The notes beneath the pieces are model-generated. The model was not told the DNA's origin. It did not search any database and was given only the letters and a program-made list of their open reading frames with translations. This document shows positions 56,342-64,000 of a stretch of DNA of 64,000 bases, one piece after another (within the stretch, counting starts at the first letter, position 1; every line of letters starts with the position of its first letter). The position numbers and the translations under genes are program-made. Origin of the DNA: Paracoccus onubensis (GTDB lineage Bacteria > Pseudomonadota > Alphaproteobacteria > Rhodobacterales > Rhodobacteraceae); assembly GCF_003591515.1 (NCBI RefSeq), contig NZ_QZCG01000002.1, positions 372,001 through 436,000 on the forward strand, read 5' to 3'.

Positions 56342-57370
56342 TCAGCCCCAGCAAAGATCCTTGCCTTCGGTGACCGGGATCGAGTCAAGTCCCTCGACTG
56401 GGCTGTCGGTTACAAGCTTGACGCCGGTATCGAAGAAATTCTTGCCGTCGCTTGCCTCGGGCTTGGTGCCGTCATTCGCGAATGCCGCAATTGCTTCGAT
56501 CCCTTTCGAGGCCATCAGCAGCGGATATTGCTGAGCAGTGGCACCGATGATTCCCGCTTCGACATTGGCGACGCCGGGGCAGCCGCCATCGACGGAAACG
56601 ATGGTCACCTCACCTTCGCGCCCGACGGATTTCAACGCCTCATATGCGCCAGCGGCTGCCGGTTCGTTGACCGTATAGACCAGATCGATAAAGGGCTCCT
56701 GGGCGAGCAGATTCTCCAGTGCCTTGCGGCCGCCTTCCTCGTTGCCCTGCGTGACGTCGTGTCCGACGATGCGCGGATCCTCTTCGTCGCCCCATTTATT
56801 AGGATCGCCGACATCGATTCCGAAACCGGTCAGGAATCCCTGATTCCTCAGCACATCGACACTGGGTTGCGAGATATCGATATTCAGCATGGCGATCTTG
56901 GCATCCTCGGCCTTGTCGCCCAGGCTTTCCTTGGCCCATTTTCCGATCATTTCGCCGGCAAGGAAATTATCCGTGGCAAATGTCATATCCGCCGCGTCCA
57001 CCGGATCAAGCGGGGTGTCGAGCGCAATGACCAGCAGCCCCGCGTCACGCGCCTGCTGGACCGGCCCGACAATGGCAGAGCTGTTGGACGGGGTGATCAG
57101 GATGCCCTTCGCGCCATTGGCGATGCAGGTTTCGATGGCCGCGACCTGGGTTTCATTGTCGCCATCAATCCTGCCCGCGAAATTGCTGAGTTCGACCCCC
57201 AGTTCCTTGGCTTTCTCGGTCGCACCCTCGCGCATCTTCACGAAGAACGGGTTCGTGTCGGTCTTGGTGATCAGGCATGCCTTTACCGGCTCCTGAGCCA
57301 TGGCAAGGCCCGTTCCGGCCGCAAGAACGGAAGCGGCGACGGTCATGCGCAGCATGGCGGTTCTGTACAT
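56342..57370 (-). CDS. frcB: Fructose-type ABC transporter substrate-binding protein FrcB
   Basis: 342 residues. Signal peptide [25 protein letters not shown], then a periplasmic-binding fold with [37 protein letters not shown], and [13 protein letters not shown]. Match to FrcB of Sinorhizobium is strong by motif memory, but ligand (fructose, ribose or mannose) is not proved. Divergent from frcR across 119 bases; first gene of the importer operon. Confidence 0.92.
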   Translation of the reverse strand: MYRTAMLRMTVAASVLAAGTGLAMAQEPVKACLITKTDTNPFFVKMREGATEKAKELGVELSNFAGRIDGDNETQVAAIETCIANGAKGILITPSNSSAIVGPVQQARDAGLLVIALDTPLDPVDAADMTFATDNFLAGEMIGKWAKESLGDKAEDAKIAMLNIDISQPSVDVLRNQGFLTGFGIDVGDPNKWGDEEDPRIVGHDVTQGNEEGGRKALENLLAQEPFIDLVYTVNEPAAAGAYEALKSVGREGEVTIVSVDGGCPGVANVEAGIIGATAQQYPLLMASKGIEAIAAFANDGTKPEASDGKNFFDTGVKLVTDSPVEGLDSIPVTEGKDLCWG

Positions 57371-57450
57371 CTGTAACTCTCCTCCTATACGCCCGGGCGG
57401 TCATCCCGGCCTTCGTTATGTAGCCACCGCAAACAGGTGCTTGTCAATAA

Positions 57451-57478
57451 CTCAATTTGATTTAATAATTGATTTGAG
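57451..57478. promoter_or_regulatory. Putative FrcR operator region
   Basis: AT-rich stretch in the frcB-frcR spacer with outer CTCAA/TTGAG arms and a directly repeated TTGATTT. It also sits just before the frcR ribosome site (GAGGAG), so binding here could repress both divergent promoters. The exact operator cannot be defined by eye. Confidence 0.4.
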
Positions 57479-57489
57479 AGGAGCCCTCA

Positions 57490-58602
57490 ATGTCACAAAC
57501 CGGATCAAATAACGGCAATCTGAGCGAGAATGAAAAGGCGATCCTGTCGTTGATCCGCAAGAACGGGCCGATGCCGCGCACGGCCCTGGCGCATGCTGTC
57601 GGGGTTTCGGCACAGGCAATGACAAACCTTATCAAAAGATTGATAGATAAGAGATTTGTTAACGAACGGGAAGCCGTTCGCGGTAAGGTGGGTCAGCCGT
57701 CCACACCGTTGGAACTGAACCCTGAAGGCGCCTATTTTCTGGGGCTGAAGCTGGGTCGCCGTCTGATCGAACTGGCGCTCATGGATTTTTCGGGGCGGAT
57801 CATCCTGCACCGACAGGAGGTACAGGGTATTCATCAGCCAGATAGAGTTATTGACTTCGCCCGGCGCGGAATCGAGACATTTCGTGCCAGTCTGCCGGAA
57901 ACGGGACAGCAACGAATCGCCGGGCTTGGCATTGCGACCCCGTTCAGGCTTTGGGATTGGGGCGAAGACATGGCGGCATGGAAGGATTGCGATCTTCAGG
58001 GTGAACTGGCCCGTGATCTGCCATTTCCCGTCATCCTCGAAAATGACGCTACGACTGCCTGTGCGGCGGAACTGATCTTCGGGCGCAAGGATTTACCGGC
58101 GGATTTTCTGCATTTCTACATCGCGCATTTTCCGGGCGGTGGCATCGTTCTGGATGGCAATCTGCGTTTCGGCCCAAAACGGAACGCGGCGGCGGTTGGA
58201 TCCATGTCGCTGCCGGGTGGCGGGCAACTGATAGACCACGCCGCCGTCGCCATTCTGGAGCGTCGCTTGGGGCGGTCCCTGCCGCCGGATGACGCGGGTT
58301 GGGATCCGCCTGAAAAGCTCGAGGCGGAATGGGCGGATCAGGCGGGCAGGGGACTGGCTCATGTTGCGCTTGCCGCCGTATCGCTTGTGGATTTGCCGCT
58401 GATTATCATCGATGGGGCGATCCCTGCGGCGACCCGGACAGGATTGGTCGAGGCGACAAGGCGGGCTTTGGCCGAACTTCCCACCGAGGGAATCGATCTG
58501 CCCGATGTGATAGCGGGCAGCCTTGGGCGCAGCGCCCGGGTGTTGGGGGCCGCTGCTCTGCCATTGTCGCATTTCTTTCAGGCCAATGGCCGATTGCTGT
58601 AA
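57490..58602 (+). CDS. frcR: ROK-family transcriptional regulator FrcR
   Basis: 370 residues with GAGGAG before the ATG. N-terminal winged helix (NEKAILSLIRKNGPMPRTALAHAVGVSAQAMTNLIKRLID, about 12-55), then a ROK sugar-kinase-like fold (GLGIATPFRL, ILENDATTACAAELIFG). The zinc motif CxCGxxGC and the GEIGH-type histidine of catalytic ROK kinases are absent, so it is a sensor rather than a kinase. Position divergent from frcBCA matches the known frc arrangement. Confidence 0.9.
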   Translation: MSQTGSNNGNLSENEKAILSLIRKNGPMPRTALAHAVGVSAQAMTNLIKRLIDKRFVNEREAVRGKVGQPSTPLELNPEGAYFLGLKLGRRLIELALMDFSGRIILHRQEVQGIHQPDRVIDFARRGIETFRASLPETGQQRIAGLGIATPFRLWDWGEDMAAWKDCDLQGELARDLPFPVILENDATTACAAELIFGRKDLPADFLHFYIAHFPGGGIVLDGNLRFGPKRNAAAVGSMSLPGGGQLIDHAAVAILERRLGRSLPPDDAGWDPPEKLEAEWADQAGRGLAHVALAAVSLVDLPLIIIDGAIPAATRTGLVEATRRALAELPTEGIDLPDVIAGSLGRSARVLGAAALPLSHFFQANGRLL

Positions 58603-58673
58603 GGCGGTCCCCGATATGACGGCGCATCACCTTGCTCTGGCGGCGACCATTGCGTGATATCTGAACCCGATGT

Positions 58674-59066
58674 TTATTCGTCGGATTCCGAATTCTCGGC
58701 TGTTTCGGGTGATCGGCGTTGCCGCAACGACTCGGGAAGTTGGGCTGATCCTTCGCTCCGGTCCCGATGCAGCGCAGCGCGGCCCAGCAGCATCAGGGTG
58801 ACCGGCGCAGTTATCAGGATGGCGAACGCAATCACCAGTTCATGCAGGATAATTCTTCCTTCCACCTGAGTGGCCAATAGCAGCGATCCCAGCACGATGC
58901 CGCCCATACCCCAGCTTGTGGCAAGCGTAGGCGCGTGAAGCCGGTCATAGAAATTGCCCAGTCGCAGAAAGCCGATTGCGCCGATCAGGGTCAGGGTCGC
59001 GCCAAGCATGACCAGAAACGCGATCGGCAGTGCCAGCCATAAGGGGATCGCAGCAAGCGGCGTCAT
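58674..59066 (-). CDS. mrpG: Mrp sodium/proton antiporter subunit MrpG
   Basis: 130 residues, three membrane helices; diagnostic [29 protein letters not shown]. Small essential subunit of the Mrp antiporter. Ends with an acidic/serine tail beyond the usual 110 residues. Last gene of the operon; overlaps mrpF by four bases. Confidence 0.95.
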   Translation of the reverse strand: MTPLAAIPLWLALPIAFLVMLGATLTLIGAIGFLRLGNFYDRLHAPTLATSWGMGGIVLGSLLLATQVEGRIILHELVIAFAILITAPVTLMLLGRAALHRDRSEGSAQLPESLRQRRSPETAENSESDE

Positions 59067-59344
59067 TCGATCACCTCCCCGCGGAACAGGAATTTCGCCA
59101 GGGCGATCGATGAAACGAAACCCATCGCCGCCACGATCATTGCCGCTTCGAAAAAGAACATCGTGCCAAGCTGCATGCCCGTGACAAGAAACACCAGCAT
59201 CACGATGATATAAAGCGCATCAAGAGCCAGAACACGATCCTGCGCACGTGGGCCGCGCAGGATGCGGACGCCCGCAACGCATGCGGCGAGGGATAAAACC
59301 AGCTGAGCATAACCCAGCGCGAAGGTCAGGATCGCTGCGCTCAT
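59063..59344 (-). CDS. mrpF: Mrp sodium/proton antiporter subunit MrpF
   Basis: 93 residues, three membrane helices, with [20 protein letters not shown], the MrpF/PhaF signature. Overlaps mrpE and mrpG by four bases each, in the fixed order of the Mrp operon. Confidence 0.95.
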   Translation of the reverse strand: MSAAILTFALGYAQLVLSLAACVAGVRILRGPRAQDRVLALDALYIIVMLVFLVTGMQLGTMFFFEAAMIVAAMGFVSSIALAKFLFRGEVIE

Positions 59345-59826
59345 TCGAAGAGCTCCTTGAGCAATGGTTCATAGGTATTGCAGATTATGTCCAGATATCG
59401 CTCATGTTCGGATGCATCGAAGATGTGCAGTGTCAGTGTCTCGGTCTCGCGCACATATTCAAGCCATGCGGTGCCGGGCGTTGCCGTCAGGATGATGGCG
59501 AGTGTCGAAAGCGCCGTTCTGCTTTGTATCGTCAGCGGGACCTCGATGAATTCCGATTTTCGGCCTGACCAGCCCTCGGTCAGAATTTGCCGGGTCACGG
59601 CGATGTTGGAACGGATGATATCGACGAAGAATATCGCGATCAGCCGGGGGATCACGCGCCAGCCTCGGAACTGCGGCGTTTCCGGCTGCAGCGCATGGGC
59701 AGCCTTTCCCGCGAGCAATGCAATTGCGCTGCCAAGGATGAAGTGACCCAGCGAGAAGCGCGTCAGCATCATCCACAGCAGAACGAGAAGAAACGAAAAC
59801 AGGGGATAGACGAGAATTCGGCTCAT
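59341..59826 (-). CDS. mrpE: Mrp sodium/proton antiporter subunit MrpE
   Basis: 161 residues. N-terminal membrane helices ([31 protein letters not shown]) then a soluble domain with [23 protein letters not shown] and LTLHIFD. Required for assembly and activity of the antiporter. Overlaps mrpD and mrpF. Confidence 0.95.
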   Translation of the reverse strand: MSRILVYPLFSFLLVLLWMMLTRFSLGHFILGSAIALLAGKAAHALQPETPQFRGWRVIPRLIAIFFVDIIRSNIAVTRQILTEGWSGRKSEFIEVPLTIQSRTALSTLAIILTATPGTAWLEYVRETETLTLHIFDASEHERYLDIICNTYEPLLKELFE

Positions 59827-61463
59827 GGCTGACCATCCGTTTTGGCAGAGGTGTTGGTGACAGCAGGACGGGCCGCGAAGACACCGTAGGCATAAGCGGA
59901 TGTTTCATGAAGCGCCACAGCGGTGCCGGCAGTGTAGCGCAGAGTCGCCTCTGCCTTCACGGTCATCATGCAAAGCGCCGCAGCAAGCGCCAGCACTGGT
60001 GCAATTTCCAGAGCCATGAGTTGGGACGGGTTTTCTTCGTTGGTCCAGAAGGTCTGGATGCCGATCCGCACAAGGCCGATCAGTGCTGCGAGTCCCGATA
60101 GAAGCAAAAGCGCTATGCTGCCCCAGGCAATCGCCCCCCAGATGCCAGTGACTGCGATAAGCCCCTGAATCATGGCGACCTTGCCAATGAAACCGGGCAG
60201 CGGCGGTAACCCTGCCAAAAACAGGACTGCGACGATGAAACCGCCGGCCAGAAGCGGCAGCCCATAGCCGATGCGCGGCCCCTCGGTTACGGAATCGTCT
60301 TCGACCGGCTGCGCATCCATTCCATAGGCATCTGCGGTCAGAGCCAGAAGGGCGGCGATCCCACCATCCTTGCGTTCCATGGGTTCGACCAGAAGAAACA
60401 AGGCGCCGGTCGCCAATGTCGAGCCGATCATATAGTAAAGCGCTCCGGCCAGCATCGCTTCACCGCCGCCCAACAGGGCAAAGCCAATCACGATCAGCAG
60501 AGAACCTGATGAAATCAGCACGGTATTGGCGGCAATTCGTCCGATATTCTGCGCGGCAAGGATCCCAAGCAGCCCAAAGATCATCGTCGCCATTCCCAGC
60601 GCGATGAGGACCGAGGCGCCAAACCCCGCCGATGGTCCTCCGGTCGTTCCGAACATCAACAGCGAAAGGCGCAGGATGGCGTAGATGCCGACCTTGGTCA
60701 TGATCGCGAACATGGCTCCGATCGGGGCAGCGGCCGCCATATATGTCGAGGGAAGCCAGAATGAAAGCGGCCAGCTGCCCGCCTTGACAAGAAAGGCCAC
60801 ACCCAGAATTGCGAAGGCGGCATGCAGAAGCGGCCGGTCAGCAGGCGCGACCTGGGATATCATATTCGCCAGATGAGCCATATTCAGCGTTCCGGTGACG
60901 CCGTAAATCAGGCTGACCCCGATCAGGAATAACAGTGAAGCGGTAAGGTTGATGGCGATATAATGGAAGCCCGCCCGCACCCGGACCTGGCCCGAACCGT
61001 GCAGCAACAGCCCGTAGGATGCGGCAAGAAGCACCTCGAAGAAAACGAAAAGATTGAACAGATCCCCGGTGAGGAAGGCGCCGTTCAGCCCTACAAGCAG
61101 GAATTGGAATAGCGAGTAGAAATATGTCCCCTGCCGGTGCCAGCCTGCGCGGGCATAGATAAGCGATACCGTTGCCAGAAACGCGGTAAGCACCAGCATC
61201 ATGGCGGATAGCCGGTCAAGGACCAGCACGATCCCCATTGGCGCTTCCCAATTGCCAAGCAGATAGAAGGTGATACCTTCGCCACCGGTCTCTGCGCCGG
61301 TCTTGGCGCGGATGACCAGCTGAATCGCGATGAAAAGCTGTGCCAGAATCGACGAAAGGCTGATCCAGAATTTCACCACGCGCTGCCGGTCATCATAAAG
61401 AAGCATGAGCGCGCCGGCCACGAATGGAATCAGGATCGGTGCGATGATGAGATGCTGGTTCAT
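59823..61463 (-). CDS. mrpD: Mrp sodium/proton antiporter subunit MrpD
   Basis: 546 residues from the ATG at 61463; the longer ORF upstream is a mrpC shadow. Complex-I NuoL/M/N-like with about 14 helices; key Lys in FLVKAGSWPLSFWLPSTYMAAAAPIGAMFAIMTKVGIYAI. Part of the proton-translocating module with MrpA. A C-terminal extension of about 20 residues is polar. Confidence 0.95.
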   Translation of the reverse strand: MNQHLIIAPILIPFVAGALMLLYDDRQRVVKFWISLSSILAQLFIAIQLVIRAKTGAETGGEGITFYLLGNWEAPMGIVLVLDRLSAMMLVLTAFLATVSLIYARAGWHRQGTYFYSLFQFLLVGLNGAFLTGDLFNLFVFFEVLLAASYGLLLHGSGQVRVRAGFHYIAINLTASLLFLIGVSLIYGVTGTLNMAHLANMISQVAPADRPLLHAAFAILGVAFLVKAGSWPLSFWLPSTYMAAAAPIGAMFAIMTKVGIYAILRLSLLMFGTTGGPSAGFGASVLIALGMATMIFGLLGILAAQNIGRIAANTVLISSGSLLIVIGFALLGGGEAMLAGALYYMIGSTLATGALFLLVEPMERKDGGIAALLALTADAYGMDAQPVEDDSVTEGPRIGYGLPLLAGGFIVAVLFLAGLPPLPGFIGKVAMIQGLIAVTGIWGAIAWGSIALLLLSGLAALIGLVRIGIQTFWTNEENPSQLMALEIAPVLALAAALCMMTVKAEATLRYTAGTAVALHETSAYAYGVFAARPAVTNTSAKTDGQP

Positions 61464-61807
61464 GCCTCGCTCTTTTCCTTTCCGTTGACGTGATCGGTGC
61501 CTGTCAGGCCGCGCAGGCCGATCAGCACCACCAGAAACAGTGCCGTGGTCGCGAAGCTGATGACGATGGCGGTCAGCACCAGCGCCTGCGGAACCGGATC
61601 GGCGTAAAGCGTCGGATCGACAAAGCCTCCCTTGGGCATGATCGGCGGCGCGCCCGGTGTCAGCCTGCCCATTGAGAATATGAACAGATTGACTGCATAG
61701 GAAAGCAGGCACAGCCCGACGATGACCTGAAAGCTGCGCGGTCGCAGGATCAGCCAGATGCCCGATGCGGCAAGAACTCCGATGGCGCCGGAGAGGATCA
61801 GTTCCAT
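61460..61807 (-). CDS. mrpC: Mrp sodium/proton antiporter subunit MrpC
   Basis: 115 residues, three helices, NuoK-like: SGIWLILRPRSFQVIVGLCLLSYAVNLFIFSMGRL and DPVPQALVLTAIVISFATTALFLVVLI. Start overlaps the mrpA stop by 10 bases; overlaps mrpD by four. Confidence 0.96.
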   Translation of the reverse strand: MELILSGAIGVLAASGIWLILRPRSFQVIVGLCLLSYAVNLFIFSMGRLTPGAPPIMPKGGFVDPTLYADPVPQALVLTAIVISFATTALFLVVLIGLRGLTGTDHVNGKEKSEA

Positions 61808-64000
61808 ACCGGAGTCTCCTTCTTCTTATTCGCTTCCTTGCTGGCTTCTTCCTCTTGTTCGCGCATCCGGGCGGCACGCAGCGACTGGTGCGCAATCGCG
61901 ATCAGCATCAGCACTGTCGCGCCGACGACGAGCGCAAAGACCCCCAGATCGAAGATCAGTGCCGTCGCAAACGGCACGTCCCCGATAAGCGGCAAGGTAA
62001 CGTAACGCGCATGGGCGGTCATGAACGGAAAGCCGAAGATCCAGGAGCCGATACCCGTGCCAACGGCAATCAGAAGTCCGATCCCCATCCAATGTATTGG
62101 CAGCACGGTCAGTCGTGCCTCGACCCATTTCACGTTGGTTGCAAGGTATTGAAGCAGGAATGCGATAGCCATGGTCACACCTGCAGCGAAACCGCCGCCG
62201 GGCAGATCATGGCCGCGGAAGAAGAAATAGGCCGATACGACGATCAGGATCGGGAACATCCAGATCATGATCGTGGACGGCACGAACAGGTAATCGTCCA
62301 GCCGGTTGGCGATATTGCCCGACTGCTGCTCGGGCGCATCTATGCTTTCGGAGGCAGGGCGGAAACGGCGTAGCAACGCGTAGACGGTAAGTCCCACGAT
62401 CGCGAGAACCGTAATTTCGCCGAATGTGTCAAATGCGCGGAAATCGACAAGGATCACGTTGACGACATTGGTTCCTCCGCCGGAGTGATACGCATTGGCC
62501 AGAAACCAGTCGCCGACATTCGGAATCCGGGGCCGGGTCATGATTGCGTAAGCGATGGCCGTTATTCCCATTCCGCTGCAGATGGCGATGAATAGGTCTC
62601 GCCCGCGACGCACCCGTGCGGGCATGAGCGTATCGCGAAGGATTTCTTCCCGGCGATTGGGCAGCCAGCGCAGCCCCAGCAGCAGAAGCGTGGTCGTGAT
62701 GATTTCGACCAGCAACTGCGTCACGGCCAGATCGGGAGCCGAGAACCACGCAAAGGTCAGACAGGTGACGACGCCTGCGCCGCCAAGCATGACCAGCGCG
62801 GCGAAACGGTGATATTTCGCCTGCCAGGCTGCACCGATGGCGCAGGCGCCTCCGACCAGCCACATAAGGGCGAAACCCGGAGACGGTGCCGTCTGGCGTA
62901 GCGTTTCGGCCAGATGGAAATTGCGCCATAATGACCCAAACGCGACGATGAATGCCACCAGAACGACAAGCCGCAATTGGGGTTGCAGGCTATCGGTTGA
63001 AAGCCAGCCCAGGGCGCGGCGGGGCCAGATCCATGTTCCCCTCAGCATGACCTGATCATAGAGTTTCTGGCCGCGCAGCCGGTGCAGCAGCGGTGGTCCC
63101 TCTGGCCCCGCGGCAATTCCGCGCGCCATGGTCGTATAAAGCAGGATCCCGACCCCGAACGCGACGAGGCTAAGCAGGAGAGGCGCATTGATGCCATGCC
63201 AGATGGCAATGTCGTAATAGGGCAGATCGTCGCCGAATACCGCCCGGGCGGCGGCATTGATTGACGGGCCAAGCGTCAGGGCTGGCAGGATCCCGACGAG
63301 CACGCAGATCAGCACCAGCAATTCAACGGGGCGGCGCATCCATGCGGCGGGCTCATGCGGTGATTTCGGCAGATCTTTGGCAAGAGGCCCGAAGAAAACC
63401 GACATGACGAAACGAAGTGAGTAGGCGACCGAGAAGGCGCTGGCGACGACCGCGATATAGGGCAGGCTGTCATCCAGCCATGTGCCGTTATGCCAGGCTA
63501 CCGTTTCGGCAAGAAACAACTCCTTGGACAGGAAGCCATTCAGCAGCGGAACGCCCGCCATGGCCGCCGATGCGACGATTGCCAGTGACCCGGTGATGGG
63601 CATGACACGAAACAACCCGCCAAGCCTGCGCATGTCGCGGGTGCCTGTCTCATGGTCGATGATTCCCGCAACCATGAACAGGGAGGCCTTGAAGACAGCA
63701 TGGTTGCAGATATGGAAGATCGCGGCTGTGATTGCGCCGGTGCTGCCGATCCCTGCCAGTGCCGTGATCAGTCCCAGATGACTGATGGTCGAATATGCCA
63801 GAAGGCCTTTCAGATCGTGGCGGAACAATGCGACCACCGCGCCCACGGTCATGGTCAGCATGCCGATGCCGGTGACGGCGAAGAACCACAGCTCGGTTCC
63901 GCCCAATACGGGGAAGAACCGCACAAGCAGGAAGATCCCGGCCTTGACCATGGTGGCGCTGTGCAGGAAGGCCGACACCGGTGTCGGCGCGGCCATGGCG
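61798..64000 (-). CDS. mrpA: Mrp antiporter fused subunit MrpA/MrpB, C-terminal part
   Basis: About 734 residues visible, open at the right window edge. Begins in the NuoL-like domain AMAAPTPVSAFLHSATMVKAG with LLAYSTISHLGLITALAGIG, then the MrpA C-terminal extension (WLPNRREEILRD), and ends with an MrpB-like domain (GHDLPGGGFAAGVTMAIAFLLQYLA). The A and B fusion is characteristic of the Pha/Mrp group 2 operons of alphaproteobacteria. The operon exchanges sodium or potassium for protons and supports alkali and salt tolerance. Confidence 0.96.
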   Translation of the reverse strand, partial: AMAAPTPVSAFLHSATMVKAGIFLLVRFFPVLGGTELWFFAVTGIGMLTMTVGAVVALFRHDLKGLLAYSTISHLGLITALAGIGSTGAITAAIFHICNHAVFKASLFMVAGIIDHETGTRDMRRLGGLFRVMPITGSLAIVASAAMAGVPLLNGFLSKELFLAETVAWHNGTWLDDSLPYIAVVASAFSVAYSLRFVMSVFFGPLAKDLPKSPHEPAAWMRRPVELLVLICVLVGILPALTLGPSINAAARAVFGDDLPYYDIAIWHGINAPLLLSLVAFGVGILLYTTMARGIAAGPEGPPLLHRLRGQKLYDQVMLRGTWIWPRRALGWLSTDSLQPQLRLVVLVAFIVAFGSLWRNFHLAETLRQTAPSPGFALMWLVGGACAIGAAWQAKYHRFAALVMLGGAGVVTCLTFAWFSAPDLAVTQLLVEIITTTLLLLGLRWLPNRREEILRDTLMPARVRRGRDLFIAICSGMGITAIAYAIMTRPRIPNVGDWFLANAYHSGGGTNVVNVILVDFRAFDTFGEITVLAIVGLTVYALLRRFRPASESIDAPEQQSGNIANRLDDYLFVPSTIMIWMFPILIVVSAYFFFRGHDLPGGGFAAGVTMAIAFLLQYLATNVKWVEARLTVLPIHWMGIGLLIAVGTGIGSWIFGFPFMTAHARYVTLPLIGDVPFATALIFDLGVFALVVGATVLMLIAIAHQSLRAARMREQEEEASKEANKKKETPVWN

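Noticed and set aside
1-64000. CRISPR arrays, rRNA genes, complete insertion sequences
   Set aside because: No regularly spaced direct repeats, rRNA-like sequence or intact transposase was seen on either strand.

Overview
The window looks like chromosomal DNA from an alphaproteobacterium of the Rhodobacteraceae/Paracoccaceae type. The evidence is high G+C coding sequence with alphaproteobacterial wobble usage, a flagellar export cluster, a ChpT-type phosphotransferase, ornithine-lipid genes olsBA, a class II ribonucleotide reductase, an NADP malic enzyme with a phosphotransacetylase-like tail, and a tmm/tdm pair. Genus cannot be fixed from the sequence alone. Most of the window is ordinary, densely packed core genome; many neighbouring genes overlap by 1-10 bases.

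Layout. 1-5.7 kb (+): end of a flagellar operon, with a MotE-like fragment, motA, a small exported protein, flhA, fliR, flhB and a FliJ-like coil. 5.9-7.9 kb (-): leuCD. 8.2-9.1 kb (+): rsfS-rlmH. 9.3-13.9 kb (-): metG, a thioesterase and maeB. 14.1-18.6 kb (+): the nucleoside salvage operon cdd-deoA-deoB-add-upp. 18.7-25.8 kb: a SPOR protein, two tRNA-Asp genes, anmK, tyrS, proA, chpT and small proteins. 25.9-29.9 kb (+): olsBA and a class II ribonucleotide reductase with a probable NrdR box. 30-34 kb: small exported proteins including an Ivy-type lysozyme inhibitor, and a divergent ArsR-like/monooxygenase/NIPSNAP module with a clear operator.

34.1-41.8 kb (-) is the most distinctive part. 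A trimethylamine monooxygenase (tmm) and a TMAO demethylase (tdm) are followed on the same strand by a sodium:solute symporter with a 45-residue membrane microprotein, then by an Amt-family membrane protein. In that Amt-like protein both histidines of the ammonium pore appear to be replaced (Tyr192, Phe354). This suggests a methylated-amine uptake and oxidation island whose transport parts are not the usual TMAO ABC system. A decayed stretch of about 470 bases splits the cluster.

42.3-47.8 kb (+): tRNA-Met and a five-gene oligopeptide-type ABC importer. 47.8-51.9 kb is accessory DNA: an exported orphan, a low-G+C glycosyltransferase resembling Gram-positive TagE/GtfA enzymes, a 3' tRNA fragment, a broken tyrosine-type integrase and small ORFs, which together look like the edge of a decayed integrative element. 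52-54.4 kb: tRNA-Asn, a metallo-beta-lactamase-fold hydrolase and an EnvZ-like kinase without an adjacent regulator. 54.4-58.6 kb: a fructose-type frcBCA importer divergent from a ROK regulator frcR. 58.7-64 kb (-): the Mrp sodium/proton antiporter operon, running off the right end in mrpA.
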